64,000 nucleotides of DNA from G958296245 sp965262055. GTDB taxonomy: Bacteria; Chloroflexota; Dehalococcoidia; Lucifugimonadales; G958296245. A program made the position numbers and the translations under genes. This document shows, one piece after another, positions 8,619 to 16,677 of this stretch. The stretch spans positions 3,286,001-3,350,000 of the forward strand of contig CBDHEI010000002.1 in the NCBI GenBank assembly GCA_965262055.1, given 5' to 3'. Every line of letters begins with the position of its first letter. The first letter of the stretch is position 1. The notes beneath the pieces are model-generated. The model was not told the DNA's origin. It made no database searches and was given only the letters and a program-made list of their open reading frames with translations.

Positions 8619-9404
8619 TCATGGCCGTTCTTCTGGCGGGATCCACGTCGGCGGGATCCATCGCTCCACAGTCGGGCACTCCTCCGTGTCATTCCAAAGG
8701 TCGCTGCTGTACTCCCCGCCCAGCAGGTAGTCATCCGGGTACGCACAACGCCAATAGGCTTGCAGTCCATGTTCGCGCCACAGGCCCATGGGGTTGTCGT
8801 AACGCGCCCGCCAGAACAGGCCTAGCACTTCTTGAGCTTCTTCACACTCAGGGCCCTCATTGGCAACTCGTCCCATCCAGTCGAGTATGCGTTCGATATG
8901 CCAGTTGGTCATGTATCGGGCTGGCAGTGTCAACAGGAAGTCTAGTCTCTTCCTCTGCCGCTCGACGGCTGCCGCCGTGCCCTGATACTCGACAATCGCT
9001 CGGATACGGTCGGCGCAACGCCTCGGTACCGTCACGTCGATGCGCAACTCTGGCCATATCTCCATGTCAGACAGGGTGGACGCTTCACCAATTGGCCCCT
9101 GCCCAGTCGGGCCGGGAGGTCCAGTTGGACCAGCCGGACCAATCGGTCCAGTGGGGCCAACAGATCCGGTAGGTCCACGTGGTCCTGTCGGCCCAGCCGC
9201 ACCAATGGGCCCCGCCGGTCCAGTCGCTCCGGGTGGCCCCACCGAACCAGGCGGCCCCGCCGATCCAAGAGGTCCCGCTGCTCCACTCGCACCAGGCGGT
9301 CCTGGTGGCCCGGAAGATCCTCCCTCGCATGCCGCAAGTACCATCAGTAGTGCCGTGGTCGCAACGACGATAGTCGCCGCCACAGATGCACCTCTTTGAG
9401 TCAC
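8619..9404 (-). CDS. Collagen-like triple-helix lipoprotein
   Basis: Starts with a lipoprotein signal (hydrophobic stretch then LMVLAAC). It is followed by 23 uninterrupted Gly-X-Y triplets, rich in GPP, GPT and GPA, and a GQGPIG exit. A globular C-terminal part of about 150 residues carries several Cys (RRCAD, PECEEA, WRCAYP, EECPTV). A surface-tethered trimer with a C-terminal head is inferred. ATG 9416 lacks a ribosome site; GTG 9404 has GGAGG five bases upstream and gives a compact signal peptide, so I prefer it. The head domain is not recognised. Confidence 0.8.
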   Translation of the reverse strand: MTQRGASVAATIVVATTALLMVLAACEGGSSGPPGPPGASGAAGPLGSAGPPGSVGPPGATGPAGPIGAAGPTGPRGPTGSVGPTGPIGPAGPTGPPGPTGQGPIGEASTLSDMEIWPELRIDVTVPRRCADRIRAIVEYQGTAAAVERQRKRLDFLLTLPARYMTNWHIERILDWMGRVANEGPECEEAQEVLGLFWRARYDNPMGLWREHGLQAYWRCAYPDDYLLGGEYSSDLWNDTEECPTVERWIPPTWIPPEERP

Positions 9405-9465
9405 TGATTCCTCCATTGTCTGCCGAGCGTGACTCGCTGAACGATCCTTCGCGAGGGACGAAAAA

Positions 9466-11193
9466 TCAGTCTAGGATGCCAAGTGAACTCGCGCGGGAGC
9501 GTATCTCTTCCGCGTAGCCTGGGTTGAACTCGAGTGCGCCGTCTGCGCCGCGGCGTCCGGCGGACATGGCGGCAGTCTCGTACAGCGTGTAGCCTGAGAC
9601 TCTGCCGTCTCGGTAGACGGCCTCCAGCCAGTCGCCGTGCTCCTTGGGGTCGCTGCTCTTCCAGACGGGGTGGCTGTAGTGGGTGGGCGCGCCGACGGTC
9701 CTGGCTTCGTCGGCAACCTCGCCGTAGAAGGGGTGCTGGACGGCGTCCCCTGGGAATAGCGTCCTGCCAAACATGGTGACCTCATCGGCGAGGCCATTTT
9801 GGAGCCAGCGCTTCCATGCAAGCCGTAGCTTGCCGGGGTAGTCCTGGCGCCTGCCGGGCACCTCTGTGTCGCGGAAGGCCGTCGACTCTAGCTCGACGTG
9901 GACCTGGAAGGCCTTGCCCGCGGCGCGCGTCCGCGTTCCGGCGCGCCTCAGGAACTGCTCGAAGTACTCGCCGCGCAGCGAGGCCAGGAGGGCGGGTTCG
10001 TAGGCACCCGTGTCCGGGTTGGAGCCGTAGCGGCGCTCGTACTCGCGGGCGATGGGCTCGTTGAAGCCGTATATGCCGGGCGTGTTGGTCCAGCAGCTAT
10101 GATTGGAGACGCGCACGTCGACGCCGTCGGCGCCGGATGCGATGCACTCGCCGACCCAGCTCATCCAGTATTCCTGTGCCTCCGGGTACGCTTCGCAGAG
10201 TGCGCCGGACATGTACTCGTTGCGGCCCTTGGCTACGGCGATGACGCCGTCCTTCGAGTCCAGCCGCGAGTAGTCGGCGTCCAGGGTAGTTACCATGTTG
10301 CCGAAGCCGCCGTCGAAGGTCAGGTCGTCGGAGCGCAAGTCACGTTCCCCGCGCCAAGTCGAGTGGTAGCTGCCAGCGAGCGTCGGTATCTCCGCGCCGT
10401 CGGGGCCGTAGGCCCGCACCATCTCCTGCACTATGTTGGTGAAGGTGCCGTCCTCGTCCGCGAAATCGGTCGTGACGGCGACGAAGGGGTCGAGGAGGTG
10501 GAGACCGGTTATGTTGAGTGCCCGCACCTCGTCGCCTTTTCCGGTCACCGGTACGTTGTCGCGGCCTCTGGCGTCGATGGGGCAGGTCTCAACGGACTCT
10601 GAGAGCGCGAAGTCGACATCCCTCCGGGTGTAGCGGTAGTTGTCGCTGCTTGTCCATATCTGGACGTTCTCCCGGCGAACGCGCACGGGCGCCATGTCCT
10701 TCTGGCGTAGCTGAATTCGGGTTATGGGAACGCTATCCAGGCCGGTGGGGATGTCGGCGGTGCGCGCGCGGATGCGGAGCTCTGGGTGGGCGAGGGTGAA
10801 GGCGTCGGCCTCGTAGACGCCGCCTATGCCCGGCAGACCCGGCATCCCTATTACCTTGGAGCTCCTCGCGGGATCGGTATGGGTGATGCCGGTCTCGTAT
10901 GGCTTTATGACGACGAAGAACTCGAGGCCGCGCTCGTGGGCGAGCTTGCGGGCGGCGAACAAGGGGTCGCCGAGGATGGCGAGGGTCTCGTTGACGTTGG
11001 GTCTTCCCTCGGAGAACGAGCCGTCGCCGACCAGCTTGAAGAAGCCGGGCTGGTGGTAGTTCCAGTAGAGACGCCGGACCCCCATCCAGACCAGCTTGTC
11101 CATCATGGAGCCCAGGAGGGCGTGGTCGTAGGTGAGGTTTCGGCAGTCGTCGTTGAAGTCGCACATGGCCGACAGCATGAAGCGGCTGTCCAT
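9466..11193 (-). CDS. TIM-barrel glycoside hydrolase-like protein, family uncertain
   Basis: A 575-residue protein with no signal peptide. Features include the N-terminal WMGVRRLYWNYHQPG, FFVVIKPYETG, a long middle region with ADGVDVRVSNHSCWTN, and the late MFGRTLFPGD, a pattern I associate with TIM-barrel hydrolases of the family 10-like type. No catalytic pair can be assigned with confidence. ATG 11193 follows AGGAGG at good spacing, whereas the upstream GTG 11199 is too close to it. It sits beside a sulfatase, which fits breakdown of sulfated organic matter (inference). Confidence 0.6.
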   Translation of the reverse strand: MDSRFMLSAMCDFNDDCRNLTYDHALLGSMMDKLVWMGVRRLYWNYHQPGFFKLVGDGSFSEGRPNVNETLAILGDPLFAARKLAHERGLEFFVVIKPYETGITHTDPARSSKVIGMPGLPGIGGVYEADAFTLAHPELRIRARTADIPTGLDSVPITRIQLRQKDMAPVRVRRENVQIWTSSDNYRYTRRDVDFALSESVETCPIDARGRDNVPVTGKGDEVRALNITGLHLLDPFVAVTTDFADEDGTFTNIVQEMVRAYGPDGAEIPTLAGSYHSTWRGERDLRSDDLTFDGGFGNMVTTLDADYSRLDSKDGVIAVAKGRNEYMSGALCEAYPEAQEYWMSWVGECIASGADGVDVRVSNHSCWTNTPGIYGFNEPIAREYERRYGSNPDTGAYEPALLASLRGEYFEQFLRRAGTRTRAAGKAFQVHVELESTAFRDTEVPGRRQDYPGKLRLAWKRWLQNGLADEVTMFGRTLFPGDAVQHPFYGEVADEARTVGAPTHYSHPVWKSSDPKEHGDWLEAVYRDGRVSGYTLYETAAMSAGRRGADGALEFNPGYAEEIRSRASSLGILD

Positions 11194-11344
11194 GGTCACG
11201 GCCTCCTGTCTTAGAGTGGGGGTAGTCTATGCGGGGGGCAGTAGCGTGTCAACGACGATGGAGGCTGGCGGGGGACATCGAGTCGTAGAGGGGAAGGCCG
11301 CCTGCCGCGGTGCTTGCTCGTTCGAGAGGCGAAATCCCCGATAT

Positions 11345-11449
11345 CTGTCTCATTCTGTCACATCTTGTTCTCATCAGCTTTGGCTTGCGGGACAGCGGCG
11401 CGACACGAGAGAGGCAGGATGTGACATGAGCGAGACAGAATGTGACAGT
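11345..11449. repeat. Inverted TGTGACA-motif cluster
   Basis: The block at 11345-11364 (CTGTCTCATTCTGTCACATC) recurs imperfectly in reverse complement at 11418-11438, and a further AGAATGTGACAG follows at 11437-11448. The spaced TGTGACA half-sites could bind a dimeric regulator of the divergent gene at 11193 or form a stem; nothing in the sequence decides between these. Confidence 0.5.
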
Positions 11450-11607
11450 GTATAAGGCCCTGATCCGGCGGGGCGGTCACCGGAGAACGGCTCCATATGT
11501 GGTCAACTGTCGTCATGGGGAAGACTCTAGCACACGCGTTCGGTGCCTGTCAAGGACGGGTTGGGTAATCCAGGGTAATACCAAATCACCGTGATGCCGC
11601 CATATGT

Positions 11608-11650
11608 GTGACCGGGGACTGGATTCCGGCCTACGCCGAAATGACGATGG
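11608..11650. repeat. REP-like palindromic element
   Basis: The segment GACTGGATTCCGGCCTACGC followed by CGAAATGACG has the form of the dispersed intergenic repeat 'CTGGATTCCCGCxxxxGCGGGAATGAC' seen in many bacteria. A related copy in opposite orientation lies at about 34404-34461. Confidence 0.5.
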
Positions 11651-11873
11651 GGACGCTGTGCCACTGCAGATCCACGACGTACTCAAAACGAATTGGTATG
11701 ATCCAGGAAAAGAGCACGAAGGGAACTGTTGGCCCGAAGAGACTTCTAGCGCGCCGACTACATGTATTGAGACAGGCTCCCCGTCCCTCATCGATTGACA
11801 GCCTTCCGGTATATGCCGAATAATCGGGACATAGCGGAAGGACGGGGGACATGTAGAAAGGGGACCTGTCCTC

Positions 11874-12215
11874 ATGGCCACTTACAAGTTGGCTGCTGTA
11901 ATACATGAGCCTTCTGAATCGACAGAACCGGACAAGTACATGGCTGAAGTTCCGGCATTGCCTGCCTGCGTGGCTTGGGGTGACACACCGGACGACGTGC
12001 TCGATATCCTTCAAAGCGTTGCCACCGCGTCCATAGAGGTATATGTCGAACGCGGCTACGAGCTACCAGATGAGGTCAAAGCCTCACTGATCGACTCGGC
12101 GGATACCAACTCAGTGCTGGTAGCCGTTTCACATACAGGGAACTCACCCGCAAACTCCGGGTGCTCGGCTGTCAATTCGCCAGACAGGGACGCGGCGATC
12201 ACGAGATTTAGGTAA
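11874..12215 (+). CDS. hicB: HicB family antitoxin with read-through C-terminus
   Basis: Residues 1-85 match HicB antitoxins (KYMAEVPALPACVAWGDTPDDVLDILQSV, then VYVERGYELPDEVK) and end in VLVAV, where such proteins normally stop. Here the frame runs on for 28 more residues because TTCA occupies 12128-12131, where an ATGA stop/start overlap would be expected. The extra tail is decayed hicA sequence in another frame. The antitoxin core looks intact. Confidence 0.8.
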   Translation: MATYKLAAVIHEPSESTEPDKYMAEVPALPACVAWGDTPDDVLDILQSVATASIEVYVERGYELPDEVKASLIDSADTNSVLVAVSHTGNSPANSGCSAVNSPDRDAAITRFR

Positions 12216-12337
12216 GTGATTAGATGCGCCTAACGACGTCGATCCCAAACTGGCGTGGTAGGGACCTCAAGCCGGGCACGGTAAGCGCGGTCTTGAGAAA
12301 CCTTGGCATTTCGAGAGCCCAGTTCAACCAGGCGTAA
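12128..12337 (+). pseudogene. hicA: HicA toxin remnant with two in-frame TAG stops
   Basis: In the frame one base off from hicB, the sequence reads FTYRELTRKLRVLGCQFARQ, then GRGDHEI, TAG (12209-12211), VSD, TAG (12221-12223), MRLTTSIPNWRGRDLKPG, then TVSAVLRNLGISRAQFNQA and TAA. This is a full-length HicA mRNA-interferase pattern: the His of GDHEI and the TSIPN and DLKPGT motifs are visible. The first TAG stands where TGG (Trp of HEIW) is usual. No start codon remains. The module keeps its antitoxin only. Confidence 0.8.
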
Positions 12338-12475
12338 CCCCGGGGTTCCCTGACCGTGTGAACCGAATTCAGCCATTCCACGATTCTGAACTGACACACG
12401 AGGCGTTCCAGGAATGGACTGCCTCCAATGGCAGATCCTTAGATTCCTCGCTCCGCAGATGGGCGACTGGGCAGC

Positions 12476-12952
12476 TTGACATCGGCTGAGCACGCCTCAC
12501 AAGATGAGCCCGTGGGTATCAGGTTGTACGTTGTCAGAGGGGAGAGCATGCGCCCGGCACTGGCGCATGGAGATGTGCTGCTGGTGAGCAGCGTCGAGGA
12601 GGGTGAGGAGTTGGGCAGGGGGGATGTGGTGGTTGTGCGGGAGCCGGCGGGCCAGGCGGGGGAGTACCTGAAGCGGATCGTGGGGCTTCCGGTGGAGGCG
12701 GTGGGGATCGTCGACGGACAGCTGTTCGTGAATGGGAACCACACCCGCGAACCCTACCTTGGGGGCCTGCCGTCCTCGGTGGGGCTTGGAGAGGCGGTGT
12801 GGAAGCTGGGCGAGTCGGAGCACCTCGTGATGGGCGACAACCGCGCGCACAGCACCGACAGCCGTCATTTCGGGCCGGTCGCGCGCTCCGATATAACCGC
12901 AAGGGTGTGGCTGCGCTGCTGGCCACCGACGCGCTTGGGGCGGGTTAGTTGA
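12476..12952 (+). CDS. S26 (signal peptidase I-like) protein without membrane anchor
   Basis: Carries the S26 boxes in order: RGESMRPAL (Ser nucleophile near residue 24), EYLKRIVGLP (Lys general base) and VMGDNRAHSTDSRHFG. The expected N-terminal transmembrane helix is missing. An in-frame stop at 12440-12442 shows that no anchor can be encoded directly upstream. The start is probably TTG 12476, with GTG 12512 as alternative. It may be a soluble or membrane-associated processing peptidase, or a decayed paralogue of lepB at 4.0 kb. At 158 residues it is shorter than usual. Confidence 0.8.
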   Translation: MTSAEHASQDEPVGIRLYVVRGESMRPALAHGDVLLVSSVEEGEELGRGDVVVVREPAGQAGEYLKRIVGLPVEAVGIVDGQLFVNGNHTREPYLGGLPSSVGLGEAVWKLGESEHLVMGDNRAHSTDSRHFGPVARSDITARVWLRCWPPTRLGRVS

Positions 12953-12988
12953 ACATGGATGGGCGGGATGGACACGGATTCGAGGATA

Positions 12989-13972
12989 TCAGTTATCCAA
13001 TCGAGTCCCCATCTGCGTTCCGCCATGCTGTCGGCAGGAGCAGGGTTCGGGTCTTTCACCTATTGGAATCTCATCGGGCGGCGAAGCTCCAAGCCTGTAG
13101 CCTCCACAGTCATGGCAGAGAATTTCTGGGTCTAGGATCCAACACATTACTCCTATCATTCGGCATTTGACAGCAAGTTCCTCCAGCTTTTCTTCGTCTT
13201 CTGTTGTGCACGAAGCGTTCAGCAGCAAGGCCTCTGTTGCTGCCATAACGGAGAGTGATGTGAGATCCGCGGGTCCTGTCAGTCCACCGTTTATTGGTCC
13301 AACCAGGAATACCGGATGGTTATCTCCCACCTCTAGGGGTTCGCCGGCGTTCGGCGCGGAGTGAACTCGTTCGCTTGCTAGAATGTATTCCCCTCGCGGT
13401 TTCCATGCGTCTCCACAGAATACTTCGGCTTCGATCTGCCTGAAGCTCCCTAGGCCGCTCCAAGCATAGTCCCTTGAGGTGGGTTCGCGCCCATAGGCCT
13501 TTCGAAGATCCTGTTGTACGGCGTCCGCCATTCTCTTGAGTTCATCGAGTTCCAGTTTGGTTGGCGCCTCTTTGTGGCCTGAGTCATAGAGCTCATTGGC
13601 CAGGCGGTACTTATTCACAACTGAGTAGCGCATATAGCGAGACGCCATCTCTGAAGTGTTGGCTATGAACGTAGCGATGGTGGATGACTCGTGGCAAATG
13701 CGCCACTGTCCCCATGCCGGGTCTACCAGTCCATTTGACAGTAGCGCCAGGACTGACCGAGCATGCAGACAGGTGCGTGAGTGCAGACTGCGGAGTACGA
13801 GCCAATACGTCCCTTCCATGGCTTCGAATCTTGGAGATGTGGGGTCTGCTCCTAGGGACTCGCTGAGAGAGATGACTTCTTCCAGTATTCGTAGCGGCTT
13901 TGCCCAGCGTCGCCGAAACTGGCGCCAGAATCCGCGGGGAACTTCGGGGAATACTGAATGTTTCTGCCACAT
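12989..13972 (-). CDS. DUF5677-like hypothetical protein
   Basis: A 327-residue mainly helical protein. The stretch THLHARSVLALL-like (here CLHARSVLALLSNGLVDPAWGQWRICHESS, read in two parts) resembles DUF5677 proteins, which are of unknown function and frequent in accessory regions. The C-terminal 50 residues contain CHDCGGY and PCSCRQH, a possible metal site. ATG 13972 has a weak ribosome site. No partner gene is adjacent. The family call is tentative. Confidence 0.5.
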   Translation of the reverse strand: MWQKHSVFPEVPRGFWRQFRRRWAKPLRILEEVISLSESLGADPTSPRFEAMEGTYWLVLRSLHSRTCLHARSVLALLSNGLVDPAWGQWRICHESSTIATFIANTSEMASRYMRYSVVNKYRLANELYDSGHKEAPTKLELDELKRMADAVQQDLRKAYGREPTSRDYAWSGLGSFRQIEAEVFCGDAWKPRGEYILASERVHSAPNAGEPLEVGDNHPVFLVGPINGGLTGPADLTSLSVMAATEALLLNASCTTEDEEKLEELAVKCRMIGVMCWILDPEILCHDCGGYRLGASPPDEIPIGERPEPCSCRQHGGTQMGTRLDN

Positions 13973-14182
13973 AAGCCCTTCTCATGTCCCCAGAACCTGA
14001 CATCAACAAGGCGACCTAACAGGCCGCTGGGGACTAAGGTTTGCCAAGTCGACGAGGTGATTCGCAGTGCCCCGAAGACGCCGCCAGGCAATTCTGGACG
14101 CACCTCGTCCCAGGCAGTTCACATGGACTGGACCGCCCGTGTCTGCTGACACGACGACAGGTTCGCCATACGCACTAGGATA

Positions 14183-15166
14183 TCAGGCGCGGGCGTTCAG
14201 GATGCGGGCGATCTCCTTGGCGTGGTAGGTGATGAGGATGTCGGCGCCTGCCCTCTTTATCGAGGCGGCGATCTCCATCATGATGCGGTCGCCGTCGATC
14301 CATTCGTTTTCGGCGGCGGCCTTGACCATCGAGTACTCGCCGCTGACGTTGTAGGCGGCGATGGGGCATGAGAAGTGCTGCCGCGCGCGAGCGATCACAT
14401 CGAGGTAGGAGAGGGCCGGCTTCACCATCACTATATCCGCGCCCTCGTTGAGGTCCTGTTGGATCTCGGCGAGCGCCTCCCTGGCGTTGCGATGGTCCAT
14501 CTGGTAGGCATGCCGGTCGCCGAACTGGGGTGCGGACTCCGCGGCGACCCTGAAGGGGCCGTAGAAGGCGGACGCGTACTTGGCCGAGTAGGACATTATC
14601 GTAGTCTCTGAGAAACCGCTGCCGTCCAGGGCCGTCCTGATCGCTCCGACCTGGCCGTCCATCATCGCCGACGGCGCCACGACGTCCGCCCCGGCTTGTG
14701 TCTGGCTGACGGCCGCCCTGGCGAGCAGGTCGAGAGTGGCGTCGTTGTCTACGCCGCCGTCGGCCACGACACCGCAGTGGCCGTGGCTGGTGTACTCGCA
14801 GAGGCACACGTCCGCTATGACCACCAGCCTGGGCGCGGCCTGCTTGACTGTCCGGATAGCCTCCTGAATGATGCCGTCGTCCGCGTATGCCCCGGAGCCC
14901 ATGTCGTCCTTGACGCTTGGGATACCGAAGAGCAGGACGGCCGGGATGCCGAGGTCGACGACGCTGTCCACCTCGGAGGCCAGCCGGTCGACGGAGAGCT
15001 GGGAGACGCCGGGCATCGGCCCGATTCCCACGCGCCGGTCCCGGCCGTGGGTCACGAAGATGGGATAGACGAGGTCGCTGACGGAGACGCGGGCCTCACC
15101 GACCATGTCTCGCAGGCCGGCGGAGCGGCGGAGCCTCCTCTGGCGCGTGACTGGGAAGTCGGTCAT
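14183..15166 (-). CDS. hemB: Porphobilinogen synthase (delta-aminolevulinic acid dehydratase)
   Basis: Condenses two 5-aminolevulinates to porphobilinogen. Both Schiff-base lysines are visible (MSYSAKYASAFYGPFR and MVKPALSYLD). The cysteine triad DVCLCEYTSHGHCG marks the zinc-dependent type. At 327 residues it has normal length. ATG 15166 overlaps the stop of cobA-hemD (ATGA). It is the last gene of a four-gene tetrapyrrole operon that lacks hemA and hemL, which must lie elsewhere. Confidence 0.97.
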   Translation of the reverse strand: MTDFPVTRQRRLRRSAGLRDMVGEARVSVSDLVYPIFVTHGRDRRVGIGPMPGVSQLSVDRLASEVDSVVDLGIPAVLLFGIPSVKDDMGSGAYADDGIIQEAIRTVKQAAPRLVVIADVCLCEYTSHGHCGVVADGGVDNDATLDLLARAAVSQTQAGADVVAPSAMMDGQVGAIRTALDGSGFSETTIMSYSAKYASAFYGPFRVAAESAPQFGDRHAYQMDHRNAREALAEIQQDLNEGADIVMVKPALSYLDVIARARQHFSCPIAAYNVSGEYSMVKAAAENEWIDGDRIMMEIAASIKRAGADILITYHAKEIARILNARA

Positions 15167-16677
15167 GACGCGTCCTCCTTCGAGTAGTAGGCCCTGAGGG
15201 CGGCGACCAGTCCGGGTATGGTGTGCGGCTCGGCAACGACATCGACGCTGAGGCCGTTGTCCGTCGCCGTGCCGGCGGTTATGGGGCCCACGCAGGCGAT
15301 CACGGCGTCCCCCAGCGGGGCAGGGTCGCCGTCGAGAAGCGCGAGCAGGCCCTTGACCGTGGATGAACTGGTAAATACGGCGGCATCAACACCCTGAGAG
15401 AGAATCTCGGCCACCATGGGCGCAGAGTCGTGGGCGGTCACGGTTACGTATGCCGGAACCTCATCTACCTCAGCGCCCATGTCTGCGAGGCCGGCGGGCA
15501 GTGTCTCCCTACCGGTCTGGCTGCGCGGGTAGAGCACCCGCGCGCCGCCCATACCGAACTCCCTGAGCCCCTCCAGCGCCGACTCTGATAGGAAACGCTC
15601 GGGTACGAAGTCCGCCATGATGCCGCGTCGTTGGAGGTTTGCCGCTGTCTCCGAGCCTATGGCGGCCACGCTGGCAGAATGAAAGTCGCGCGCGTCGAGG
15701 CCGAGCGCGTCCATCCGCGCAAATACTGCAGCCACGGCGTTGGCGCTCGCGAAGACCACCCAATCCACCTCGTCTAGGTGGAGAAGGCGGTCGTCCAGGT
15801 CGGAGTAGTCGGGTAGGGGCTCGATTTGTATGGCAGGCGCCTCCAAGGGGAGGGCGCCCTCACGGTAGAGCATCTCCGAGAGCCTGCCGGCCTGCGCCCT
15901 CGCCCTGGTAACGAGCACACGCTTGCCGTAGAGGGGGCGGTTGTCGAACCAGCGCATCCGCTCCCTCAACCTGACCACCTCGCCGACGACAATAACGACG
16001 GGGGGGCCGAGATCCGCGGCTGACGCCCTGTCTACAATGTCCGCCAGCGTACCGGTGACGGTCTGCTGGAATGGCTCGGTACCCCATCTTATGACCGCTG
16101 CGGGAGTCTCCGGGCTGCGCCCCTCGCGCACGAGGTCTGCGACGATGGTCTCGATATTCTCCCAGCCCATGAGCACGACGACTGTGCCTTCACCGGGAGC
16201 AATTGGGCCGGCGTCGCCGCCTGAGGCTCCCGCGCCCGTGGCGATAGTCACCGAGGAGGCCGCGCCCCTGTGGGTCACCGGGATGCCTGCGTAGGCGGTC
16301 GCCGCGAGCGCGGACGTGACGCCTGGGACGACCTCGAAGGGGACGCCGGCCTCCGCCAGCGCGAGGGCCTCCTCGCCGCCTCGGCCGAAGAGGAAGGGGT
16401 CGCCGCCTTTGAGACGCACGACCAGGGCGCCGGACTGCGCCCTGTCTACCAGGATGTCGTTGATCTCGTCCTGGGCCACAGGCGCGTCTCCACGGGACTT
16501 TCCAACATCTATCAGCTCCGCGAACTCGGACGCTCTGTCGAGGAGCCTGGAGTCCACGAGACGGTCGTAGACGACCACGTCGGCGTTCATGAGCAGGTCC
16601 AAGCCCCTGACGGTAATCAGGCCGGGGTCTCCGGGGCCGGCGCCCACGAGGTAGACCGTTCCCCTACGCGCGCTCAC
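15163..16677 (-). CDS. cobA-hemD: Fused uroporphyrinogen-III C-methyltransferase / uroporphyrinogen-III synthase
   Basis: Residues 1-245 form SUMT, which makes precorrin-2: VYLVGAGPGDPGLITVRG, DVVVYDRLV, VVRLKGGDPFLFGRGGEE and PVTHRG are all present. Residues about 255-500 form HemD, which closes the tetrapyrrole ring, with VLVTRARAQAGRLSEML, VFASANAV and FTSSSTVKGL. Such fusions are known in several phyla. GTG 16677 overlaps the hemC stop and ATG of hemB overlaps its own stop, so hemC, this gene and hemB are translationally coupled. Confidence 0.95.
   Translation of the reverse strand: MSARRGTVYLVGAGPGDPGLITVRGLDLLMNADVVVYDRLVDSRLLDRASEFAELIDVGKSRGDAPVAQDEINDILVDRAQSGALVVRLKGGDPFLFGRGGEEALALAEAGVPFEVVPGVTSALAATAYAGIPVTHRGAASSVTIATGAGASGGDAGPIAPGEGTVVVLMGWENIETIVADLVREGRSPETPAAVIRWGTEPFQQTVTGTLADIVDRASAADLGPPVVIVVGEVVRLRERMRWFDNRPLYGKRVLVTRARAQAGRLSEMLYREGALPLEAPAIQIEPLPDYSDLDDRLLHLDEVDWVVFASANAVAAVFARMDALGLDARDFHSASVAAIGSETAANLQRRGIMADFVPERFLSESALEGLREFGMGGARVLYPRSQTGRETLPAGLADMGAEVDEVPAYVTVTAHDSAPMVAEILSQGVDAAVFTSSSTVKGLLALLDGDPAPLGDAVIACVGPITAGTATDNGLSVDVVAEPHTIPGLVAALRAYYSKEDAS

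Larger units (their letters stand above)
11200..11873. other. Gene-poor region with repeats
   Basis: About 670 bases lie between the hydrolase-like gene and hicB without a convincing reading frame. They contain a cluster of TGTGACA/TGTCACA motifs at about 11345-11449 and a REP-like palindromic element at about 11608-11650. Short frames here have no family features and no good ribosome sites. Confidence 0.6.

Noticed and set aside
9040..9399. Plus-strand Gly/Pro-rich frame
   Set aside because: It is the complement of the collagen-like repeat; Gly-Pro codons mirror as Gly-Pro on the other strand, and only the minus strand has a signal peptide and a C-terminal head.
12209..12223. TAG recoding as an explanation for two TAGs in hicA
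   Set aside because: Many intact genes in the window end with TAG (for example the PhyH and SIMPL genes), so TAG is a stop here.
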